Source: Microbulbifer rhizosphaerae (GTDB lineage Bacteria; Pseudomonadota; Gammaproteobacteria; Pseudomonadales; Cellvibrionaceae). Taken from it: DNA of 64,000 nt. Within the stretch, counting starts at the first letter, position 1, and the number at the start of each line of letters is the position of its first letter. Positions 33,856-41,271 of this stretch are shown one piece after another. The position numbers were made by a program, and so were the translations under genes. The notes under the pieces are model-generated. The model did not search any database. It was not told where the DNA came from and saw only the letters and a list, made by a program, of their open reading frames with translations. Location: positions 62,001 to 126,000 of the forward strand of contig NZ_JACHWZ010000011.1 in NCBI RefSeq assembly GCF_014191725.1. Reading direction: 5' to 3'.

Positions 33856-36336
33856 CTAGCTGCCGGCTGTCCGCGCCACCTTTCTGGCGTCATCCCGATG
33901 CATTGATGCCCCTAGGTCCAGCCAATGAATGACGTTGTAGTAGCGATAGTTATCGCTGAGGACATATTCGCGAAGAATCGACTTGATCCGCTTCGCCGAG
34001 AGTGCCCGGACAGTCAAGACAGCCGCAGCTTTACGCACCTCATCTGACTCGTGATTGAAGAGGGCTAGCAAGGCATCCCGCGATATTTTTGCGAATCTTG
34101 ATTCCGCGCATAGTTCAATTGTTTTCTTCAGAATAGCCGATGGCATACCTATAGAAAGAAGATCTGAGACTGAGTGTCTCTTACCGATTGAAGTTATGGC
34201 CCTCGCAACTTCGACCTTAAACTCCTCATCACGAGATATCGTTAGCGGTGCCACACCGAACTTTGGTCCCTCGGCGTTCACAAGCATAGGTATATCAATC
34301 CACTCTCCGTACCTTCCTAGATACTCAGCCTCATGCTTCGATGCCCCTGCGAAGCCGTCACGGAGGTTGGCCCTTACTCTCTGCAAATCCTCGGGTTTTT
34401 TCGCCACACACAGCACATTCAACCCTCGCCTCGTGAGATCTCTTCTCATAAATCCTTCCAGTTCTCTTGTCTTCTTTACAAGATCTCGAGTGTCGTAGCT
34501 ATCACCGAATTTAGCTTCTATTCGTCGAATCCGCTCCTCGAAGTACGTACTAAACCTGTCGTCAATGTTGCGGCGCAGCTCATCGACATGACTTCTGAAG
34601 TATCTCTCCACAAGTGCGAAATACGCGGCATCGTCGTGCATGAAGCTCGCCCCAACCTTCTTCTCTAGCTCCGGCTCAGGAAGACCCTTTAACACATCCA
34701 GCCGATACTGTTGAAAGAGTTCCTCTCCAGTCTCATCTGAGTCCGCCGTACTGGCCAAACCCAGAAGGCCAGGTCTAGATTGCTTCTGTGGTGGGACAAG
34801 GATCTTCTTGACCTCCTCCTCAGCAAGCGGTTTTCCAAGTTTCAATAGCACCCTGACAGCCTCACTACGCACTGGAGCATTGCTATCCCCAGTTAGCCGT
34901 CCAGCCATACCGATATCCAGCGCTCCCCGACTGTGCAGCGACTTCATTGCGCACAGCCGAACCTGGGAATTGCGATGTTCAAGACCAAGAAGCAGCACGG
35001 AGGTTTCCAAGCCTTCGAACCCGGATAGCACAGATCTCAGCAGATCAGTGTTGAGCGTCTCGAACTGTGACTCTAGGACCAGCTCTTGGGCCGCTTTCGG
35101 CTGACCAGTTCGAAGCAGAATCTCGACCATGCACTCAAGTGCGCTGCGAGATGTCCCGTAGTCGCTCCGATCGTATTCCTTCTTGGCGATCTCCAGGTCC
35201 CCCGTAGTGCCGCATTTGGCGAGATATCCGAGAGCCGCCACCCGGACTTTGGTCGACGAGTTATCTGAGAACCAAGCATTGATGAGCCTGTCTCGTTTGA
35301 TCCCGTCATCATCCGTAGGGAGATCGAGAGCCAGTGCGGTCAACACGGAAATCGCTCCAACCTTCTCGTTCTCGTCAACTCCGAGGAAAGAGGAAAGAAT
35401 AGCGGGATCGACCTGTGAATCCGCTAGAGCCGAATACCAACACCACAGGGGTACGTTCTCGTAAGCGAGATGCTGAAAACCCAAACGAGCTAGATAGTAT
35501 TTCTCTCTCTTACCCAGCTCCATGCCTTCGAGACGTGCCGCAGAGAGGATGTTGGTGTCATGGACACCTAGATTCATCTCCTCGTTACCTGGCTTCGATA
35601 TTGAGTTCGCCAGCAATCTAAACCGTGCAATATCACTCGCGCTCAGCGCGTCTAAAGAGTCCGGCTGCCTGATCCTTCCGACGAGATTCTCGAGAAATTC
35701 AAAGCCTTCAGCAGACAACGGAGACGATTCATTCCCACCTTCCTCCCTAGAACTGGTTCGAGCACGTTTTGCTCGCAGCTCATCGGGCTCGGATAATTCA
35801 TCTGCGGCCCTAACACGATTTACATAAGCAGTGACGCATTTCCTCGCTAGCGCTTCTATATCCCGCGTCATCGAGAAGTTCTGAAACAGGATTTTCTTGC
35901 TGGCAATGATTTTCTCGCGAAATTCAAGAACTTTCTTCAGGTCGTCTCCTGGGTCCACCATGAACTCCTTCGGAATTTCCTTGAAAAATAGCGAAATCTC
36001 AGGAATTCCGGTCTCCTCGCATCTTGATATCGACCGTTTGAATTCCTCTTCGAACCCAGAGGAGAATTCTCCATCGTGATCTGGCGGAGTACCCCACCTC
36101 TTCCAAATCATTCCAAGAAATAAATCACACCGATCGAGATCTTGGTTAATGAGATGCTGCGGCCGACCGAATCCAGCGACGGTTTCCTCCCAACCCATAA
36201 GCTCGACTTGATATCCAAGTTCGTTCGCCCAAGACTCATTAAATTCGTCAACTACATGCCGAATAGCTTTTCGCTCTTCCTGAAGGTCGCCAGGTGAGGC
36301 TATAAATGCGCGAATGATCTTTCGAGTACTAGGCAT
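33856..36336 (-). CDS. DUF4062 domain protein with HEAT-like repeats, defence candidate
   Basis: 826 residues, cytosolic. Residues about 5-100 form a DUF4062 domain: IIRAFIASPGDLQEERKAI, VELMGWEETVAGFGRPQHL and DLFLGMIWKRWGTPPD. DUF4062 is a TIR/Rossmann-related domain commonly found in predicted NTPase-type immune proteins. The remainder has many helical repeats of HEAT type (VRVAALGYLAKCGTTGDLEIA, VRLCAMKSLHSRGALDIG, VRSEAVRVLLKLGKPLA, VRKAAAVLTVRALSA). No Walker A motif was seen, so this is not a usual STAND ATPase; the repeats may be the sensor and DUF4062 the effector. Function is inferred from domain company. It lies alone between two attC-like sites. Confidence 0.7.
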   Translation of the reverse strand: MPSTRKIIRAFIASPGDLQEERKAIRHVVDEFNESWANELGYQVELMGWEETVAGFGRPQHLINQDLDRCDLFLGMIWKRWGTPPDHDGEFSSGFEEEFKRSISRCEETGIPEISLFFKEIPKEFMVDPGDDLKKVLEFREKIIASKKILFQNFSMTRDIEALARKCVTAYVNRVRAADELSEPDELRAKRARTSSREEGGNESSPLSAEGFEFLENLVGRIRQPDSLDALSASDIARFRLLANSISKPGNEEMNLGVHDTNILSAARLEGMELGKREKYYLARLGFQHLAYENVPLWCWYSALADSQVDPAILSSFLGVDENEKVGAISVLTALALDLPTDDDGIKRDRLINAWFSDNSSTKVRVAALGYLAKCGTTGDLEIAKKEYDRSDYGTSRSALECMVEILLRTGQPKAAQELVLESQFETLNTDLLRSVLSGFEGLETSVLLLGLEHRNSQVRLCAMKSLHSRGALDIGMAGRLTGDSNAPVRSEAVRVLLKLGKPLAEEEVKKILVPPQKQSRPGLLGLASTADSDETGEELFQQYRLDVLKGLPEPELEKKVGASFMHDDAAYFALVERYFRSHVDELRRNIDDRFSTYFEERIRRIEAKFGDSYDTRDLVKKTRELEGFMRRDLTRRGLNVLCVAKKPEDLQRVRANLRDGFAGASKHEAEYLGRYGEWIDIPMLVNAEGPKFGVAPLTISRDEEFKVEVARAITSIGKRHSVSDLLSIGMPSAILKKTIELCAESRFAKISRDALLALFNHESDEVRKAAAVLTVRALSAKRIKSILREYVLSDNYRYYNVIHWLDLGASMHRDDARKVARTAGS

Positions 36337-36512
36337 ATCAGATTACCAAGACTTGCGACTTGCAGAAAGCCTTTTTAACGATTGACAAAAATGAACTCCC
36401 CATAGTCCGGCACAAAGGGACCATCAACAGTATCAACAAAACGCTTCGCAGATCCGGCCATGTTCTCCTAAGAGATGATCCGCTAAGGCCATATCTGGAT
36501 TTCTCAACTCGC

Positions 36513-36596
36513 GCCCAACATCAAGCTTTGGAGCGGCTGGAGCGGTAAGCCGTCCCAGCTGAGATAGCGGCGACAACAGCGCCTTGCTTGTTAGCT
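36513..36596. other. attC-like palindrome downstream of the TIR-caspase operon
   Basis: GCCCAACATCAAGC at the left (36513) fits RYYYAAC plus an L box; GTTAGCT closes the right side (36590-36596), with its TTA being the stop codon (minus strand TAA) of the small proline-rich gene, as is usual in integron cassettes. The core GTTGGGC on the minus strand fits GTTRRRY exactly. The inner part is only loosely paired. Confidence 0.5.
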
Positions 36597-36728
36597 GCTG
36601 CCCTTTTCTGACTTAGGTGGCTTAACCTGCGGCATTTGAGGCGGATTTTTTGCAGGCTGAAGACCTCTCTCTTCAGCTAGTGGCTGCGGGCGCGGGGTTT
36701 CGCTTGATGGTTTTTTATCTTTTGACAT
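36591..36728 (-). CDS. Small proline-rich peptide at the end of the TIR-caspase operon
   Basis: 45 codons from ATG 36728, with GGAGGCGAT upstream. The peptide is hydrophilic: MSKDKKPSSETPRPQPLAEE at its start, then further PQ and PK segments ending SEKGSS. It is probably disordered. It starts 9 bases after the stop of the two-TM gene and ends inside the attC-like palindrome. The Pro/Lys/Ser composition is unlike a random frame. It may be a small regulator, a cleavage substrate of the caspase-like protein, or a binding tag; none of these is shown. Confidence 0.55.
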   Translation of the reverse strand: MSKDKKPSSETPRPQPLAEERGLQPAKNPPQMPQVKPPKSEKGSS

Positions 36729-36736
36729 ATCGCCTC

Positions 36737-37228
36737 CTATGCCGGGTAGAAATTACTTAAATATTCGGTAGCAGATGCTTCTGCCTTCGCGTGCATTGAA
36801 TTGTTTGTGGAAATCGTAGTCTGAATATGTTTTTTCAGTGATTTTTGTTTCGCGGATCGAATTTCAAACCTAGCCTTATTTATTTCTGTTGCCGTAAGTT
36901 TTCCCTCCGCAATAGCATGCCATTTGAATTCAGCCTGGATCATTAATTCTTCTAACTCATGAAGAAGAGATGAATAAGCCTTAATTCTGCTTTTGTAAGG
37001 TAGGTATGGATTGACCGCTGAAACCACCTGAGAAAAGGCAATTATTCCGGCCCATACCCACGACAAATGATTCCAAATTACCCATGCGCCAATGCTAGAG
37101 CTTGAAGCAATTGCTAAAACTATCTTTAATGCCCGATCAACACTTTCAGCTTTCTCAAGTTGAAACTCAATAAAGCCAATATGGGTCTTAAGCTGGTATA
37201 TTTCTTTCCAGTATTGTGCTTGTACCAT
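36737..37228 (-). CDS. SLATT-like two-TM protein in the TIR-caspase operon
   Basis: 163 residues. An amphipathic N-terminal helix (residues about 8-32), then two membrane spans (about 34-52 LKIVLAIASSSSIGAWVIW and 55-73 LSWVWAGIIAFSQVVSAVN), then a long helical cytosolic part (RIKAYSSLLHELEELMIQAEF and onward). This layout matches the SLATT family of predicted membrane effectors associated with bacterial NTP- and nucleotide-signalling immunity. A plausible role is membrane disruption once activated, perhaps after processing by the caspase-like protein encoded 25 bases upstream. Specific family assignment is by pattern only. Confidence 0.6.
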   Translation of the reverse strand: MVQAQYWKEIYQLKTHIGFIEFQLEKAESVDRALKIVLAIASSSSIGAWVIWNHLSWVWAGIIAFSQVVSAVNPYLPYKSRIKAYSSLLHELEELMIQAEFKWHAIAEGKLTATEINKARFEIRSAKQKSLKKHIQTTISTNNSMHAKAEASATEYLSNFYPA

Positions 37229-37253
37229 TCCGCTTTTCCCCTTGCAGCACCTG

Positions 37254-38207
37254 TTAGATCCTATCCTTGCTCACCAAATTCCAATAATGAGCGCCAAGCA
37301 CAGTTAATTTACAACCGGCGGAATTCATTGCAGCGAAATACATATGCTCCTCATCAACAGGTTTAACCAAATTGATGCGATTATATTTTTGTAACAATGC
37401 GAAAATATCGGTATTTTTATCATTTGGTTCATCAGAGGTCGGCTCAAAGCTTGGATTTAGAGGAAATATGTGCGTGGTATCGGGGAATACTTCTTTTATC
37501 TTGCGCAAATCTTCTAAATCAATAGGAGGTCGAACCTCTCTCAGAGAAATGAAGCGCTTTACATTTGTTTTGAAAATTGGACGCTGCTCCCAAGGACCTA
37601 GTGATTGATCGATATGAGCATAAACACTACCGGGCGTAATGTCACCGACTAGATTCGAAGCACTTCCATTTAGAGCATCTACAAATAGTGATGTAAAGAC
37701 ACCTGAGCCGCCATTTTCTATCGAATATTGCTCTTTAGCAGATGCGGTAAGAATAGTGACACCTTCGCTCAAATACGACTTATCCGGCGCAAGGGACGGG
37801 TTACCAGCAGCACCTGAATGACAGCAGTCAAGTATCACCACTTTATTTTTTGCTTTTGAAGCATTTGCTATTGTTAATAGCTCATCCATAGAAAATCCAT
37901 CATCACCATCAGAGCACTCAGATGTAATGAGATACCCTCCTGTTGATTCGATATATCCATGGCCCGAGAAATAAAAGAGAGCAATATCAGCATCATCTTT
38001 AAAAAGCTCGCTCACTAGGTCCTTCAGTTTTCGTCTATCCACAGGTGATGACGCGTCTGACGAAACAACAGTATTTACCCCAAAATTCGGCGAACCATCG
38101 CCGTGTCGCTCTAAAACATTTTTTACCGCGTATGCGTCATTCACACATCCGTGCAAACGATTAATATTTTCATAGTAATCGATACCCACAATAAGTGCTT
38201 TTCTCAT
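37254..38207 (-). CDS. Caspase-like (C14) protease
   Basis: 317 residues. The N-terminal p20-like domain (1-190) has MRKALIVGIDYYENINRLHGC, FYFSGHGY (catalytic His83) and VVILDCCHSG (catalytic Cys129). These are the conserved H and C of clan CD caspase-like peptidases. Residues about 225-317 form an extra domain (VFPDTTHIFPLNPSFEPTS, ALLQKYNRINLVKPVDEEHMYFAAMNSAG, LTVLGAHYWNLVSKDRI), which may bind a signal. The gene follows the TIR gene by 7 bases. In recently described type IV Thoeris systems a TIR-made nucleotide signal activates a caspase-like protease; this operon has the same core pair. Cleavage specificity is unknown. Confidence 0.85.
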   Translation of the reverse strand: MRKALIVGIDYYENINRLHGCVNDAYAVKNVLERHGDGSPNFGVNTVVSSDASSPVDRRKLKDLVSELFKDDADIALFYFSGHGYIESTGGYLITSECSDGDDGFSMDELLTIANASKAKNKVVILDCCHSGAAGNPSLAPDKSYLSEGVTILTASAKEQYSIENGGSGVFTSLFVDALNGSASNLVGDITPGSVYAHIDQSLGPWEQRPIFKTNVKRFISLREVRPPIDLEDLRKIKEVFPDTTHIFPLNPSFEPTSDEPNDKNTDIFALLQKYNRINLVKPVDEEHMYFAAMNSAGCKLTVLGAHYWNLVSKDRI

Positions 38208-38214
38208 AAGGCGC

Positions 38215-38631
38215 CTAAATTGAGTGATTCCTTATTGCGTTCACAATTGACGCGCTGCTCCATCTAACAATTGCGTCTGCATTATCTTTAACTATCTTTG
38301 AGGTTTTCTCTGAACCCCAGGGTTCCACCGCAACTAAGGGCTTTGAATAAACTTTCTTTGCAATTTCTATTTCTTTATTGATCCACTTAGAATATGTGCT
38401 ATACACACCTGCCATCATGACAATGCAATTCACAAACGGCATCTGCCTTTTTATTGCTTCATATAGGGCCTTATCATTTGGCGCATTATGAATGGGATCA
38501 TTCTTAGGAACTGAATAATCTATCCAGGTGAAATTAGGGTGTTCATTAAAAAATTTAACCAACTTCTCGTAAGCGTTCCCGTAAGCCCAAGAGTGGCTAA
38601 TAAATAATTTATAGGTTTTTAATTGTGGCAT
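38215..38631 (-). CDS. ThsB-like TIR-domain protein (DUF1863 type)
   Basis: 138-residue single-domain TIR protein. The first strand YKLFISHSWAYGNAYEKLVKF and the segment VNCIVMMAGVYSTYSKWINKEIEIA are typical of Thoeris ThsB-like TIR domains; Glu87 (WINKEIE) is the likely catalytic residue. ThsB proteins sense phage infection and convert NAD+ into a cyclic ADP-ribose-type second messenger. It is the first gene of the operon with the caspase-like and two-TM proteins. A TIR with a SMODS- or ThsA-type partner is absent from the neighbourhood, so the caspase is the likely effector. Start ATG 38631 is the only reasonable one. Confidence 0.82.
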   Translation of the reverse strand: MPQLKTYKLFISHSWAYGNAYEKLVKFFNEHPNFTWIDYSVPKNDPIHNAPNDKALYEAIKRQMPFVNCIVMMAGVYSTYSKWINKEIEIAKKVYSKPLVAVEPWGSEKTSKIVKDNADAIVRWSSASIVNAIRNHSI

Positions 38632-39303
38632 CGATCAATATCCCCCACCCCATATCTCAATTGGTAAAAACTGGCCAAGAATGCACCGAAAACCAGAAAA
38701 CATCAAGCTTACAGGCAATTCAACGTGCTTGATTCCATCTACAAAAGTAATCGCTAAGCCTCATACCCCCCACTCCTTTAGACCTTGTAACCTTATGATT
38801 TTATTAGGCTTTTTGATATACCATCATCTATTTTGAAAATATCGGGCTCCGCGCTCAATTTTCGCGGCCACTGGCCATAGTGCCCGACAACCATCAGGGT
38901 ATCTCAAGCAACGATTCACTTATCAATTGGTACAACGGTACATCAAATTAGATGGGATTAGGGGGAGGTTCTGAATAAGTGCATTTCGGCATTTAGGCGA
39001 ATCTGAAGCCCGGATAAATGGAGAGTTTCCGGATTGGATGGCGCTCCTGCGCCATGCCCTCAGGCCACGCGCTTTGCGTGTGCTCGCTTCGGCATCCATG
39101 CCTTGGCTGTCCGGCTTGGGCTTCGCTGGTGCAACTGCAATGCTGTTGAGCTAACTCGCCCTAACCTCTGCAGGGACTTGCTTGCAGACGAACAGAAACG
39201 GAGTTCCGTGGTCATTCGCCTGCAAGCAGGCTCCTACAAAAGTGGTCCAACGCAACTGTGCCGGGTCTGGCTCGCAAGTTGGTCCCAGCCCGCGTTTTTA
39301 AAG
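38632..39303. other. Right border of the island; repeat copy B and REP hairpin
   Basis: AT-rich DNA without a convincing gene up to about 38950, then a repeat (39000-39246) that shares GAATCTGAAG.CCGGA, GGATTGGATGGCGCTCC, CTGTTGAG and a CTTGCAG.CGAACAG.AACGGAG..CCG hairpin with 27512-27712. It ends at AAAAGTGG. It should contain the promoter of the TIR operon. Confidence 0.5.
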
Positions 39304-40899
39304 TCAGTTTGCACCACACACTGGCATCTGAAAGCTGCCGTCATGATTACCCTGGAATCCAAAGCTGGCGGACTGCCCCGGTTGCAGGTTTCCGTTCCAA
39401 CCGATATTGGTAACGGTCAGAGTCCTGCCATCCGCGGACAGTTTGAAGTTGCCGTTCCAGCCGTTGGTCAGCTCTACGGCTTCGGGGAATTGCAGGGTTA
39501 CCTGCCAGCCGCTGGTGGTGGAGTTGCCGCCGTTGGTGACGGTGACATTGCTAAGCACGAAGCCGCTGCTCCATACATCCGCAGTGCCCGATTCGCAGGT
39601 CACGCCGCCGTTTCCGGACGGTGTTCCCACGGTGATGGAAACTGTGGCCGGTTCGGAGGCAGCACCGGCGTTGTCGGTTGCGGTGAAGGTGAAGCTGTCG
39701 TTGCCGGAAAATCCGCTGTTGGGTGTGTAGAGGCGGTTGGCGCCGTTGCCGCTGAGGTTGCCATTGGCGGGACCGTTCTGCACGGTGTAGCCGGTGATAC
39801 TGCCGTCGCTGTCACTGCCGCTCAGGGTGATCGGCAATTGTGTTTGGTAGGCGGTGGAGAGGTTCTGGCTGTCGGCTACCGGTGGGCAGTTGCCGCCGCA
39901 GGCAGAGCCGCCGCCGTCCCAGTTGCGGACGATGTCCCGCACGAGTTGGCCGGATGCGGTGAGCTGGTCCTGGCCCCAGCCGCCGGTGACGCTGGCGCCG
40001 GGTACGAGTGCGGAGGCGCCCTCCTCTTTATCGTTCAGGGCCCAGTTGGCGTGGCTGAGGTTATTGTCCTCGAGAAAATTCATCCAGGTCTGGGTCTCGC
40101 CATAGTCCACCGCGCCGTCACCGTCGGCATTGACAGCGCCCCACTCGGTAACGAAAAGCGCGATGCCGTTGTTCAATGCGGTCTGCGCTTTGTCCCGCAG
40201 GTATTGCTTGTGGGTGCCGGCGTAGAAGTGCAGCGTGTAGGCGATATTGGCGTAGCCCTGGATCGGGTCCCAGGAGACCGCGTCCACATCCTGGGACCAG
40301 GTGGGTGTGCCGACGATGATCAGGTTGTCCGGGTCGATGGCGCGAATGGCGGAGATCACGGTTTCCGCGTAGGGCTTGATCACGCCGCTCCAGGAGACCT
40401 GCAAAGGTTCGTTGTAGATCTCGTAGATTACGTTGTCGTGGTGGCCGTAGGTCTGGGCCATTTCCTCGAAAAAGGCCACCGCCTGGGCGGTGTAGTCTTC
40501 GGCGTGGTGGGAGTGCCAGTCGATAATTACGTACATATCGTTGGCGATGGCGGCATCCACCAGGGCGATAACGCGGCTTTTGTTGCCGTTTGGGTCCTCC
40601 AGGTAACCGCCTTCGGCATCCACCCCCATGGCGGCGCGCACCAGGGTGGCGTTCCAGTCGCTCTTCACCCAACTCACCGCGCCGGCGTTGTAGAACCGCT
40701 CGCCGCCCCATTCTGTGTTGCTCCAGAAGAAGCTGGGGCCGGCGAGGCTGCGTGCCTGGCCGCCGGCGAGTATGCGGTTGCCGTTTACGGTTAGGGGTTC
40801 TACTGCCTGGGTGGTGTTGCCGAGTAGTGATATTAAAAGTGCCGCGGCGACGGTGAACCACCGGCGACGAAGGAAATTTTCTTTTGTTTGGTTTTTCAT
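39304..40899 (-). CDS. GH5 (subfamily 2-like) endoglucanase, Ig-like domain and CBM2
   Basis: 531-residue secreted cellulase. Signal peptide to about residue 32, catalytic (beta/alpha)8 domain to about 330, with VIIDWHSHHAED, YEIYNEPLQ (acid/base Glu164) and ALFVTEWGAV (nucleophile Glu252). A Cys-rich linker leads to a cadherin/Ig-like module (about 345-425: LSTAYQTQLPITLSGSDSDG, YTPNSGFSGNDSFTF), then CBM2 (about 432-531). It would cleave internal beta-1,4 bonds of cellulose. The cadherin-like module is shared with the GH9 enzyme of this locus, and the CBM2 is similar in both. It is on the same strand as the following cellulase but separated by 372 bases of repeats. Confidence 0.9.
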   Translation of the reverse strand: MKNQTKENFLRRRWFTVAAALLISLLGNTTQAVEPLTVNGNRILAGGQARSLAGPSFFWSNTEWGGERFYNAGAVSWVKSDWNATLVRAAMGVDAEGGYLEDPNGNKSRVIALVDAAIANDMYVIIDWHSHHAEDYTAQAVAFFEEMAQTYGHHDNVIYEIYNEPLQVSWSGVIKPYAETVISAIRAIDPDNLIIVGTPTWSQDVDAVSWDPIQGYANIAYTLHFYAGTHKQYLRDKAQTALNNGIALFVTEWGAVNADGDGAVDYGETQTWMNFLEDNNLSHANWALNDKEEGASALVPGASVTGGWGQDQLTASGQLVRDIVRNWDGGGSACGGNCPPVADSQNLSTAYQTQLPITLSGSDSDGSITGYTVQNGPANGNLSGNGANRLYTPNSGFSGNDSFTFTATDNAGAASEPATVSITVGTPSGNGGVTCESGTADVWSSGFVLSNVTVTNGGNSTTSGWQVTLQFPEAVELTNGWNGNFKLSADGRTLTVTNIGWNGNLQPGQSASFGFQGNHDGSFQMPVCGAN

Positions 40900-40984
40900 T
40901 TTTAATTCTTCCGTGTGGGCTCTATACGAGGTGTAGCCGGAATGGTGGATGCGCTTCGCTTATCCACCCTACATTTGGAATGTT

Positions 40985-41253
40985 GCGTTGTGGGAGACTG
41001 CTTGCAGGCGAATATTGCTGTGCCTTGTCGCGACGCTATTCGCCTGACAGATTTTTGCTCCTGCAAAATCTGCATTTCCGCTGGGCGGCATTCCGCCATC
41101 CATGGCGGTCACAGCAGGCTCCTACAGGGAGGTTCCGATTAACTTAGTGCCATCCGGTTGAGAGCATTCAGCTTGTAGGATGGGCAAAGGAGTGCAGCGA
41201 CATGCCCATCTTTGCGGTGTTGATGGGCACGCTTCGCTTTGCCCATCCTACAA
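40985..41253. repeat. Cluster of REP-like elements between two cellulase genes
   Basis: Contains a GTGGGAGACTGCTTGCAGGCGAA-type arm (40990 onward), the GCGGTCACAGCAGGCTCCTAC and TTAACTTAGTGCCA block (to 41153), and a GTAGGATGGGCAAAG...CTTTGCCCATCCTAC hairpin (41175-41253). No gene was found in 40900-41271. Confidence 0.65.
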
Positions 41254-41271
41254 AAATTCCGTACCGTTTAT

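Noticed and set aside
36360-36548. 62-codon plus-strand frame next to the DUF4062 gene
   Set aside because: Partly overlaps the attC-like palindrome, and shows no start signal or recognisable features.
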